Positions 1 through 6,094 of a DNA stretch of 10,295 nucleotides are shown piece by piece. Below the pieces are notes generated by a model that saw only the letters and a list, made by a program, of their open reading frames with translations, did no database searches and was not told where the DNA came from. The stretch's first letter is position 1, and every line of letters starts with the position of its first letter. Source of the stretch: JBKJVQ01 sp046717125 (GTDB taxonomy: Bacteria; Pseudomonadota; Alphaproteobacteria; Rhizobiales; Methyloligellaceae); NCBI GenBank assembly GCA_046717125.1, contig JBKJVQ010000130.1:1-10295 (forward strand). The letters run 5' to 3'. A program made the position numbers and the translations under genes.

Positions 1-1
1 C

Positions 2-214
2 GGCGCATCGGCGTCGGCCGGCCGGCTGCTCGACCTGCTCGACGCCATCAAACTCGGTCTGCTTTCGGGCACGCTCGACGCCAGTCAAGTCGCCAAATTG
101 CGGCAGGCCGTGGCAGACGGAGACGAGAACTATGCCGACACACGGTTACGCGAGCTGATGGGTGCGATCGATCTGCGGGCGCAGGTCGAGTTGGCGATGC
201 TGGAGCGGCGCTGA
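2..214 (+). CDS. fliX: Flagellar assembly regulator FliX, C-terminal part (5' end outside window)
   Basis: The reading frame is open from the left edge and ends in TGA at 212-214, giving the last 70 residues. The residues visible are a leucine-rich helix (RLLDLLDAIKLGLLSG), a variable linker, and a terminal helix with RELMGAIDLRAQVELAMLER. This pattern of a Leu/Asp-rich helix followed by a final 'I-x-L-R-x-x-VELA' helix matches the C-terminus of FliX. FliX is the alphaproteobacterial cytosolic protein that works with FlbD to couple flagellar class II assembly to later gene expression. The call rests on a short tail only, so another small helical protein is possible. The neighbouring dksA on the same strand fits the arrangement I know from related genomes. 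Confidence 0.68.
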   Translation, partial: GASASAGRLLDLLDAIKLGLLSGTLDASQVAKLRQAVADGDENYADTRLRELMGAIDLRAQVELAMLERR

Positions 215-261
215 AACCCGCACATCCGCGAAACGCAAGGCCAAAATTACATTCTGTTTTC

Positions 262-290
262 TTGACTTGGCCCGGAGCTTTTGGAAATAC
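262..290 (+). promoter_or_regulatory. Candidate sigma-70 promoter for dksA
   Basis: A TTGACT -35 box lies at 262-267 and a weaker AAATAC lies 17 bases later at 285-290, in the 135-base gap between fliX and dksA. The -35 is close to consensus and the -10 is poor. Transcription would begin near 297, leaving a leader of about 50 bases before the ATG at 350. This start point lies downstream of the TTG at 281, so it argues against starting dksA there. Confidence 0.4.
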
Positions 291-349
291 GGGCGCAATC
301 CGGTGGGGCGTGGAACAGCGCCGCGAAGGAGTTGGAGGGGGGCCAAAGG

Positions 350-805
350 ATGCGGATGGCAGTCGCTACAGGTAAAGACCTCATGGGCCGAAAGTCGGAA
401 CTTCCCAACGGCTACCAGCCTTCGGAGAACGAGCCGTTCATGAACGATCGGCAGCGGCTTTATTTCCGCATGAAGCTGATCGCGTGGAAGGACGAGATCC
501 AGCGCTCCACGAAAGAAACGCTGCAGCACCTCCACGATGAATCGTCCCAGCATGCCGATATCGCGGATCGGGCGTCGTCGGAAACGGATCGTGCGCTCGA
601 ACTGCGCGCCCGCGACCGTCAGCGCAAACTGATCTCGAAGATCGACGCCGCGCTCGCGCGGATCGACGAGGGCTCTTACGGGTTCTGCGAGGAAACAGGC
701 GAGCCGATCGGGGTGAAGCGTCTCGATGCGCGCCCCATCGCGACGCTCTCGGTTGAGGCGCAGGAGCGCCACGAGCGGCGCGAACGCGTCTACCGCGACG
801 AGTAG
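350..805 (+). CDS. dksA: RNA polymerase-binding transcription factor DksA, single-cysteine alphaproteobacterial type
   Basis: The protein is 151 residues, normal for DksA. DksA binds in the RNA polymerase secondary channel and, with ppGpp, mediates the stringent response by changing initiation at rRNA, tRNA and amino-acid promoters. After an extended N-terminus come a coiled coil (residues about 37-105) whose tip carries the conserved D-R-A (about 73-75, in DIADRASSETD), then the globular domain. The usual four-cysteine zinc finger is reduced to one Cys at about 113 (YGFCEETGEP); the other three positions read Thr, Ser and Ala (IATLSVEAQ). The C-terminal helix is QERHERRERVYRDE. ATG 350 has GGAGG at 334-338. 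ATG 356, with AAGGA five bases upstream, is an equally good start (149 residues). A longer TTG start at 281 is unlikely because the candidate promoter overlaps it. Confidence 0.93.
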   Translation: MRMAVATGKDLMGRKSELPNGYQPSENEPFMNDRQRLYFRMKLIAWKDEIQRSTKETLQHLHDESSQHADIADRASSETDRALELRARDRQRKLISKIDAALARIDEGSYGFCEETGEPIGVKRLDARPIATLSVEAQERHERRERVYRDE

Positions 806-823
806 GGCTTATACTTCCGCCGA

Positions 824-1231
824 TCAGGTGCCGAACGCGCCGATCACGACCGCCATCAAGACCAGCACGGCCAGCCAGTGGCCGGCATCGATCAGCGTCA
901 GCGCAAAGGGCATGCCTTGGAACTGATGGTTGACAGCGATCGTGGTCGCCACGAAGCCGAGCCACACCAGAAGCGCGCTGATGACGCCCGTGCGGATCTG
1001 GGCGCCGCCTACGTGGAACATCAATCCCGCCAGCATCGTCGCCATAACGAGGTTGCTTAAGCCCGCAACAATGAACGGTCGCGGCGTCGGCATGATGTCC
1101 TCCGGCCGCTTGCCGATTGCGCGCATCCATGGCTGCGCGAGCAGAAGCGGCGAATACCAGAGCGCGCCGATGGCCATCCCGGCGATGGTTGCGGCGAGCA
1201 CCGCGATGACGTTGATGCCTGCGATGGTCAT
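824..1231 (-). CDS. DUF1761 family small integral membrane protein
   Basis: The protein has 135 residues and four clear hydrophobic segments at about 5-29, 52-74, 80-101 and 108-132, so it is almost certainly an inner-membrane protein. Motifs typical of DUF1761 are visible: an N-terminal NVIAVLAATIAGMAIGALWY segment, LAQPWMRAIG in the first loop, and a conserved NHQFQG before the last helix, which contains IDAGHWL. The family has no established function. The start at ATG 1231 is chosen because GAGGA precedes it by 8 bases; nine further in-frame codons upstream (to 1258) are not needed. The gene is 33 bases downstream of the EVE gene on the same strand and may be co-transcribed with it. Its 3' end converges on dksA with only 18 bases between the stop codons and no clear terminator. 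Confidence 0.85.
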   Translation of the reverse strand: MTIAGINVIAVLAATIAGMAIGALWYSPLLLAQPWMRAIGKRPEDIMPTPRPFIVAGLSNLVMATMLAGLMFHVGGAQIRTGVISALLVWLGFVATTIAVNHQFQGMPFALTLIDAGHWLAVLVLMAVVIGAFGT

Positions 1232-1264
1232 GGAGCGATCCTCACGTGCGGCCGACAAACATCA

Positions 1265-1705
1265 TCAAGTATCGCGTCCCAGCGTCTTCGGGTCGAGCCC
1301 GCCCATCCTACAGACATGGCTCCATTCGTCGGTCGTGACCGGCTGCACCGAGAGACGCGAATTCCGCACCAGCACCATTTCTGCGAGCTTTGCCTCGCTT
1401 CTGATCGCATCGAGCGTTACCGGCTTCGGCATGTCCGCGACGGCTACCACGTCGACGCAGTCCCATTTCCCGGTATCGTCGGTCGTGTCGGGATGGGCTT
1501 CCGCCGCGACCCGCACGATGCCCACGATCTGCTTCTCGCCGCCGGTGTGATAGAAGAAGCCGAGATCGCCCTTCCGCATCGCCCGCATATGATTGCGCGC
1601 CTGAAAATTGCGCACGCCCGACCATTGCTCGCCTTTTTTGCCGGCCTTCATTTGGGCGTCCCACGACCACTCGTCGGGTTCGGATTTCAGCAACCAGGTA
1701 TTCAT
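1265..1705 (-). CDS. EVE domain-containing protein (thymocyte nuclear protein 1-like)
   Basis: The 146-residue protein is a single EVE domain, a PUA-like fold. Family hallmarks are the N-terminal WLLKSEPDEWSW (4-15), WSGVRNFQARNHMRAM (28-43), GDLGFFYHTG (46-55), IVGIVRVAAEAHPD (60-73) and a C-terminal WSHVCRMGG. EVE domains are related to YTH and ASCH/PUA folds and are thought to bind modified nucleic-acid bases; the ligand of this stand-alone bacterial type is not settled. Its ATG lies 1 base after the stop of the yciI-like gene, so the two are almost certainly translated from one message. In many alphaproteobacteria I know this pair sits beside gpsA and tsaD, hinting at a link to tRNA modification. 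That link is inference; here the pair is separated from gpsA by a porin gene. Confidence 0.93.
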   Translation of the reverse strand: MNTWLLKSEPDEWSWDAQMKAGKKGEQWSGVRNFQARNHMRAMRKGDLGFFYHTGGEKQIVGIVRVAAEAHPDTTDDTGKWDCVDVVAVADMPKPVTLDAIRSEAKLAEMVLVRNSRLSVQPVTTDEWSHVCRMGGLDPKTLGRDT

Positions 1706-1706
1706 C

Positions 1707-1997
1707 TCAGCTCGCCGGCGCGTTGATCAGCCATGCCCACGGCCTGATATCGACGGACCCAAAGACGCCCGCCTTTGCGTACGGATCCTGTGCCGCCAGC
1801 GCCTTGGCGTCGGCACGCGATGCAGCCTCGATCACGAGCAAGCTCCCCGTGGGCGACGCACCATTATCGGTCATGAAGGGACCGGCGAATTTGACCGTCG
1901 CACCGAGCGTATCGATCCAGGCAAGGTGATCGTGCCGGTTCGCTTTGCGCAAATCGAGCCCGTTGGGCCGGTCGGTGCAGATCAGCGCGTAGAGCAT
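1707..1997 (-). CDS. YciI family protein
   Basis: The protein has 96 residues, the usual length for a stand-alone YciI domain, a dimeric ferredoxin-like alpha+beta fold. Visible family features are the N-terminal strand MLYALICTD, RHDHLAWI with the candidate active-site His (22/24), the central GATVKFAGP (32-40), GSLLVIEA (51-58), the conserved DPYAKAGVF (71-79) and the C-terminal IRPWAWL. A His-Asp pair is proposed as catalytic in the family, but the physiological substrate is unknown. GGAGG at 2003-2007 on the minus strand sits 5 bases before the ATG, supporting this start. It is the first gene of the yciI-EVE-DUF1761 run and is divergent from the porin gene across 207 bases. Confidence 0.92.
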   Translation of the reverse strand: MLYALICTDRPNGLDLRKANRHDHLAWIDTLGATVKFAGPFMTDNGASPTGSLLVIEAASRADAKALAAQDPYAKAGVFGSVDIRPWAWLINAPAS

Positions 1998-2022
1998 GCT
2001 CGCCTCCGGACGCCGAAAATAT

Positions 2023-2035
2023 CGGCCATTGGCCG
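2023..2035. promoter_or_regulatory. 13-bp inverted repeat upstream of yciI
   Basis: CGGCCATTGGCCG reads the same on both strands apart from its central base. It sits 26 bases upstream of the yciI start codon in the divergent yciI/porin gap. It could be a protein-binding site or simply chance in GC-rich DNA. No -10/-35 pair for yciI is convincing nearby. Confidence 0.25.
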
Positions 2036-2127
2036 GTCGTCAACTGTACTCACATCAGTTCCGGTGATTCCCATTATTGCAAATCACTCGCATGTGCATT
2101 AAGGGGACGCTCTGGGCGATCGAACGG

Positions 2128-2157
2128 TTGAGAAGTGGAGAAGTTATGTTATAACAT
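2128..2157 (+). promoter_or_regulatory. Candidate porin promoter overlapped by a perfect 12-bp palindrome
   Basis: TTGAGA (2128-2133) and TATAAC (2150-2155) are separated by 16 bases, a reasonable sigma-70 type pair, with an expected start near 2162 and a leader of about 43 bases before the porin ATG. The -10 hexamer is embedded in ATGTTATAACAT (2146-2157), an exact 12-bp palindrome. A dimeric regulator bound there would directly occlude the -10 box. The stretch is also clearly more AT-rich than its surroundings. Confidence 0.45.
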
Positions 2158-2204
2158 CCAATCAAACGTGCCCGTGCCGCGTTCCGATTGATGCTGGGGG
2201 CTAC

Positions 2205-3476
2205 ATGTCGAAGCTAAGCACCTATGTCAGTATCCTGACAGTTGGGACCGCCGTGGCGCTGGGGTTTGAGGGTCGCGCGGACGCGGCAGAGATGTGCTGC
2301 GCCGATCTCGAAGAGCGCGTCGCCGAGCTTGAGGCGACCACGGTTCGCAACGGCAAGAAGAAGGTTGCGGTGACCCTGTCGGGGCATGTCACCCGCGGGG
2401 TGGTGTTCTGAGACGATGGGTTCGAGGACAATATCTACAATGTCGGCAACAAGAACGATCAGACCCAGTTCACGCTCGAAGGCTTAGCCGAAATCGATCC
2501 GACCTGGTCGGCTGGCTATACGATCAACATCCGTTTGATGGACACGCTGTCCGATGCCGTGAACCAGCTCGACGACAATGGCGAACTCGGCTTCGAGATC
2601 TGGAAATCGTCGTTCTTCATCGAGAGCAGGAAGCTCGGCCGGTTCTCGATCGGCCAGGATTCGCGCGCGACCGACACAGTCCCGGAAGTCGACCTGTCGG
2701 AGACGGCGCTTGTCAGCTACGCCGGCATACAGGAATTCGGCGGCGGATTTTTCCTGCGCCGCGCGAACGGCAACCTCAGCAATGTCACTATCGGCGACAC
2801 GATTTTTCACCTCAACGGCGACACGGCCAATGTCGTCCGCTGGGACAGCCCTGAACTGAAAGGCTTCAGCGCCGCCGTCACCTGGGGCGAAGACGACATT
2901 TTCGACGCCGCGCTGCGCTACAAGGCGGAGACCAAGGCAGTGAATTTCGAAGGCGCGGTCGGCTACTCGAACTTAAACGACACGGACGGCGAGTTCGCCG
3001 AATTCAAGAACGCAGTGGTCGTCGGGTCGATGTCGATCTTGCACAATCCCACAGGGCTGAATTTCACGCTGTCCACGGGGCAGGCGGATTTCGAGGACGA
3101 AACCATCCCCACCGCGAAGTTCCTCTATCTGAAGGGTGGTTGGATCGCGAAGGACATTGTCCGGTTGGGTTCGACCGCCTTCTTCGCTGAGTCAGGAAAG
3201 TTCGAGGACTTTCTTGCCGTCGTCGACAGCTCCGATCTCATCGGCTCGCCTAATCCCCACATGCTTCCGCCCGGCGTCGCCAACGGGCGTGGCAGCAAAG
3301 CTGAGATCTGGGGTCTGGGCGTTCTGCAAAATATCGATGCCGCCGAAATGCAAATCTACATCGGTTATCGGCATACGAAATTCGAGCTTGGCGCGGCGCG
3401 TTTGAACGGGATGCGGATCGACCAGCCGATCAAGGATTTCGAGACCGTGCTGGTGGGCGGCAAGATCGCTTTCTGA
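2205..3476 (+). pseudogene. Alphaproteobacterial outer-membrane porin interrupted by one in-frame TGA
   Basis: Read through the stop, the frame encodes 422 residues plus one interrupted codon, and the single reading frame needs no frameshift. Residues 1-27 form a signal peptide ending ADA. The mature protein starts AEMCCADLEERVAELEATT, the short N-terminal coiled segment of rhizobial-type Porin_2 proteins, followed by the first barrel strands (KVAVTLSGHVTRGVVF). Codon 69 is TGA (2409-2411) and the frame then continues DDGFEDNIYNVGN. Related porins have W-D-D-G here, so TGG to TGA is the simplest change. The rest is intact to a terminal Phe (GGKIAF), the usual signature for barrel insertion. 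Translation as written gives a 68-residue exported stub. Re-initiation, for example at ATG 2535, would give a product without a signal peptide. Recoding is unlikely because fliX, hemC, hemD and this gene itself end in TGA. The choice is between a recent nonsense mutation and a sequencing error. The predicted role is passive diffusion of small hydrophilic solutes across the outer membrane. The gene converges on gpsA. Confidence 0.87.
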
Positions 3477-3498
3477 GGCGGCCCCCAAGTTCCGCTAC

Positions 3499-3538
3499 GT
3501 CCCGCGGTTTAACGGGGGACCCATTCAGCGAGATGGGT
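3499..3538 (+). terminator. Possible terminator hairpins after the porin gene
   Basis: Two short stems follow the porin stop by 23 bases: GTCCC (3499-3503) with GGGAC (3516-3520), and ACCCAT (3519-3524) with ATGGGT (3533-3538). They overlap by two bases, so they are alternatives or a tandem. No T-run follows, so intrinsic termination is uncertain. Confidence 0.25.
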
Positions 3539-3560
3539 GGCCCGGTCGAGCCGGGTCACG
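3533..3560. repeat. Dispersed palindromic intergenic repeat, copy A
   Basis: The copy contains the stem CCCGG-TCGAG-CCGGG (3541-3555) and aligns without gaps to copy B at 4884-4911, matching at 24 of 28 positions. It lies in the 117-base gap between the convergent porin and gpsA genes, 33 bases past the gpsA stop. Repeats built on CCCGGTCAAGCCGGG are common between genes in alphaproteobacteria. It may also act as a bidirectional transcription end, although no T-run is present. Confidence 0.6.
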
Positions 3561-3593
3561 TCGCGGAGTATGGAACGGCGATCCAATCCTCAG

Positions 3594-4589
3594 CTAGCCC
3601 TCCGCCCGCAAGGGCCGCGACATCAGCGCGCCGATCGCGTCGTCTACGCCGATGCGGCCCGAGACGACCCCATCGACGGCGGCACAGATGGGCATCTCGA
3701 CGCCCTTGTCCGACGCCATCGCGACCACCGCCGAGGCCGTGTAGACGCCCTCGCTGACGGAATGACGCCCGCCGAGAATATCGGAAAGCGTGCGGCCTTC
3801 GCCGAGTGCCCGGCCGAGGCTCATATTGCGCGATTGCTGGCTGGAGCAGGTCAGGATCAGATCGCCGAGACCGGCCAGGCCCGACAGCGTTGTGGGGTGC
3901 GCACCATAGGCTGCCGCAAATCTCAGCATTTCCGCAAAGCCCCGCGTCACGAGCGCCGCATGGGCACTCGCGCCCAGCCCCTTGCCGGCGACGATGCCTG
4001 CCGCGATCGCCAGTACGTTCTTCACCGCGCCGCCGATTTCCGCACCGATCAAATCCGCGCTCCAGTACGGCCTGAGGCTCGGGCTCGACAATGCATGGGC
4101 CAGAGTCTGACCCAGCGCCTGGTCGGGTGTTGCGAGAACGACGGCCGCCGGCTGGCCGCGCGCGACCTCGGCCGCAAAACTCGGGCCGGTGAGGACGGCA
4201 ACGGAAGCCTGTCGCAAGGCTTCGTTCACGACTTCGGACAGGAGTTTGCCGGTCGATTGCTCAAAACCCTTGGCGCAGATCACAGCCGGCTTGCCGGAAG
4301 CCACATGCGGCGCAAGCTCTTCGCAGACGGCGCGCAACGACTGCGCGGGCGGCGCGAGAAGGATGGCGTCGGCTTCTCCCGCATCCGAGAAGCGCGCGGT
4401 CGCTCTGATGCCGCGGTCGAGCGTGACGCCGGGCAGATAGAGATGGTTCGTATGCCGCGCGTTGATTTCCTCGACCGTCTCCGGCTCGTAGGCCCAGATC
4501 GTGACATCGCGCCCCGCGCGCCTTGCCGCGGCGGCAAGCGCTGCGCCCCATGCGCCCGCCCCGACGACGAAGATGGATTGGATGGTCAA
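3594..4589 (-). CDS. gpsA: Glycerol-3-phosphate dehydrogenase [NAD(P)+], GpsA
   Basis: This 331-residue cytosolic enzyme reduces dihydroxyacetone phosphate to sn-glycerol 3-phosphate with NAD(P)H, supplying the backbone for phospholipids. The Rossmann dinucleotide motif is GAGAWGAALA (10-19). CAKGFE (105-110), TGPSFAAEVARGQPAA (134-149), the catalytic Lys190 in GAEIGGAVKNVLAIAAG, and GLAGLGDLILTC (237-248) are all present, and the length is standard. The start codon is TTG at 4587-4589. In-frame TAG and TAA lie only 8 and 10 codons upstream, and no ATG or GTG occurs before the Rossmann motif, so TTG is the only workable start. GGGG stands 5 bases before it. A 27-base gap separates it from the small upstream gene on the same strand, suggesting a shared transcript. 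Confidence 0.96.
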   Translation of the reverse strand: MTIQSIFVVGAGAWGAALAAAARRAGRDVTIWAYEPETVEEINARHTNHLYLPGVTLDRGIRATARFSDAGEADAILLAPPAQSLRAVCEELAPHVASGKPAVICAKGFEQSTGKLLSEVVNEALRQASVAVLTGPSFAAEVARGQPAAVVLATPDQALGQTLAHALSSPSLRPYWSADLIGAEIGGAVKNVLAIAAGIVAGKGLGASAHAALVTRGFAEMLRFAAAYGAHPTTLSGLAGLGDLILTCSSQQSRNMSLGRALGEGRTLSDILGGRHSVSEGVYTASAVVAMASDKGVEMPICAAVDGVVSGRIGVDDAIGALMSRPLRAEG

Positions 4590-4618
4590 ATTTGCCCCGT
4601 CCGGCTCCGGCTAAATTT
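4588..4618 (-). other. Inverted repeat spanning the gpsA start
   Basis: AAATTTGCC (4588-4596) faces GGCTAAATTT (4609-4618), forming a nine-pair stem with one bulged base. On the minus strand the stem holds the stop codon of the small upstream gene in one arm and the first bases of the gpsA TTG codon in the other. It could weaken gpsA initiation or couple it to translation of the upstream gene. It may also be chance. Confidence 0.3.
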
Positions 4619-4841
4619 AGGTCACGCGAATTTTCATCGTAGCGGTGAACGCTCGAAAGATGCGTTGACCTCGCTCGTAGGCCGCGCGTTCATCAGTTTC
4701 CAGCCAAGCTAATCGCGGTTTCGAGCAAGACGTGATGCCACAAACCAATGCCGTCTCAGGGTAGCCGACAGGCTCGACAGAGCAGACGTAGTCCCGAGTA
4801 CGACCGGTGGGTTTGTGGATGTTGCAGCGAACGATCGCCAT
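4617..4841 (-). CDS. Small uncharacterised protein with CxxH and CxxxxC motifs
   Basis: The 74-residue product is not assigned to any function I know, but it looks genuine. GGAG lies 6 bases before the ATG, the gene sits cleanly between tsaD and gpsA, and the composition is protein-like. Residues Cys6-x2-His9 (RCNIHKPTGRTR) and Cys34-x4-Cys39 (ALVCGITSC) could bind one zinc ion as a small ribbon; Cys20 is extra. After this come AWLETDERAAYERGQRIF, an amphipathic helix, and a basic C-terminal strand FTATMKIRVT. No signal peptide or membrane segment is seen. GC is about 57% by hand count, somewhat below the neighbouring housekeeping genes, which may mean later acquisition. Zinc binding and any nucleic-acid role are inference only. 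Confidence 0.68.
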   Translation of the reverse strand: MAIVRCNIHKPTGRTRDYVCSVEPVGYPETALVCGITSCSKPRLAWLETDERAAYERGQRIFRAFTATMKIRVT

Positions 4842-4875
4842 TCAGCTCTCCGTCATTAGATAGCCACTCCTGCGT

Positions 4876-4912
4876 GCCTGACTATGGATCGCCCGGTCAA
4901 GCCGGGTCAGGC
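4876..4912. repeat. Dispersed palindromic intergenic repeat, copy B, with longer stem
   Basis: The 28-bp core at 4884-4911 matches copy A at 24 of 28 positions and contains CCCGG-TCAAG-CCGGG (4892-4906). Here additional outer arms GCCTGAC (4876-4882) and GTCAGGC (4906-4912) pair as well, giving a longer hairpin. It lies 20 bases beyond the tsaD stop, where a terminator would be expected, but no T-run follows on either strand. Together with copy A it brackets gpsA and the small unknown gene. Confidence 0.62.
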
Positions 4913-4931
4913 AACGGAGAGTAGATGACAG

Positions 4932-6005
4932 TCATGCCTTGACGCCCGCGCCGATGACGGGCGGCGCATCCGGGTCGAGCGGCCAGCGGGGGCGGGCCGG
5001 GACGCTCCATCCGTCTTGCAGCCCAAGCGCCAGTCGTTCCGCGCCCGCCCAGGCAATCATCGCGCCATTGTCGGTGCAGAGTTCGGCAGGGGGCGCGACG
5101 AGAAGCAGACCGCGCGCGGATGCGACGCCCCCAAGCGTTGCGCGGATGGCAGCGTTGGCCGCGACCCCGCCCGCAACCACGAGCGCCGTCGGGCCGTCGC
5201 CCGAACTGTCCAGCGCGCGCGTCGTCCGGTCTGCGATTACGTCGCACACAGCGTCCTGGAAGCCGCGCGCGATATCGGCGACATCCTGATCGCTTAAGGA
5301 GCCACGCTTCTGGACCTCCAGCCGTATGGCGGTCTTCAGACCCGCGAATGAGAAGTGCGGCTCTTCGCGCCCGACCATGGGGCGAGGAAAGTGTACTGCG
5401 CCCACGCGCCCTTGCCGCGCCCGGCGCTCGATCTCTGGGCCGCCCGGATAGGGCAGGCCCATGAGCTTGGCGACCTTATCGAACGCCTCGCCCAGTGCGT
5501 CGTCGAGCGTCGTGCCGAGCCGCCGGTATAAGCCGACCGCATCGACGCGGAGGAGCTGTGTGTGCCCGCCCGAGACCAGCAGTAGCAGATAGGGAAAGTC
5601 GAGCGCGTCGGTCAGGCGCGCGGTCAGCGCATGGGCTTCGAGATGGTTTACGCCGACGAAAGGCAGGCCGCGCGCCATGGCGATGGCCTTGCCCGCCGTA
5701 AGCCCGACGATCAGACCGCCGATCAACCCTGGCCCTGCCGTCGCGGCGACCCCGTCGATTTCGGCGATGCCGACGCCGGCCTCTTCCAGCGCCAGCCTTA
5801 TGACCGGCTCGATCAGTTCGGCATGGGCGCGGGCAGCGATCTCCGGCACGACGCCGCCATAAGGGAGATGTTCCTCCAGCCGCGCCCGGATGACGTTCGA
5901 GAGAATCGCGCCGGTTCCGTCCGCGCGCCTGCATACGACAGCGGCGGCCGTCTCGTCGCAGCTCGTCTCGATGCCAAGAACAGTGATCCTGTCCATATCA
6001 GCCAT
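4932..6005 (-). CDS. tsaD: tRNA N6-adenosine threonylcarbamoyltransferase TsaD
   Basis: TsaD transfers the threonylcarbamoyl group from threonylcarbamoyl-AMP to A37 of ANN-decoding tRNAs (t6A), acting with TsaB and TsaE in the cytosol. Conserved ASKHA-type elements are present in order: VLGIETSCDETAAAVV near the N-terminus, the metal-binding HLEAH (121-125), LLLVSGGHTQLL around 142-152, GEAFDKVAKLMGLPYPGG, FSFAGLKTA, GGVAAN (279-284) and DNGAMIA (312-318). The chosen start at 6005 (MADMDRITV) gives 357 residues, the normal length. ATG at 5996 is an alternative, and the frame is open further up to 6080 but would add an unconserved arm. Neither start has a strong ribosome binding site. The gene is divergent from hemC across about 90 bases. 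Confidence 0.96.
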   Translation of the reverse strand: MADMDRITVLGIETSCDETAAAVVCRRADGTGAILSNVIRARLEEHLPYGGVVPEIAARAHAELIEPVIRLALEEAGVGIAEIDGVAATAGPGLIGGLIVGLTAGKAIAMARGLPFVGVNHLEAHALTARLTDALDFPYLLLLVSGGHTQLLRVDAVGLYRRLGTTLDDALGEAFDKVAKLMGLPYPGGPEIERRARQGRVGAVHFPRPMVGREEPHFSFAGLKTAIRLEVQKRGSLSDQDVADIARGFQDAVCDVIADRTTRALDSSGDGPTALVVAGGVAANAAIRATLGGVASARGLLLVAPPAELCTDNGAMIAWAGAERLALGLQDGWSVPARPRWPLDPDAPPVIGAGVKA

Positions 6006-6094
6006 ATATTCTGCGCACGGGTTGCGGCTTCGGTCCCGGCGCGGCAGAAAGGCGTCGCCGTTCACAGGCCCGCCTATCATCCGGAGTGAGATCG

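Noticed and set aside
281..349. Longer dksA start at TTG 281 adding 23 residues
   Set aside because: The candidate dksA promoter (-10 at 285-290) overlaps this start, the added residues look unconserved, and good ribosome binding sites serve the ATGs at 350 and 356.
146..772. 208-codon minus-strand open frame over fliX and dksA
   Set aside because: It is antisense to dksA, which has strong family support; the product is Arg/Leu-rich without motifs.
1608..2102. 164-codon + strand open frame over the yciI region
   Set aside because: It is antisense to the well-supported YciI and EVE genes and has no ribosome binding site or domain.
2409..2411. UGA read as tryptophan or selenocysteine
   Set aside because: Neighbouring genes and the porin itself end in TGA and use TGG for Trp, so recoding of the whole genome is excluded. 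Selenocysteine in a porin strand has no precedent I know.
3537..4712. 391-codon + strand open frame across gpsA
   Set aside because: It lies opposite gpsA, which has full motif support. The translation is Arg/Gly-rich without recognisable domains, as expected for an antisense shadow in GC-rich DNA.
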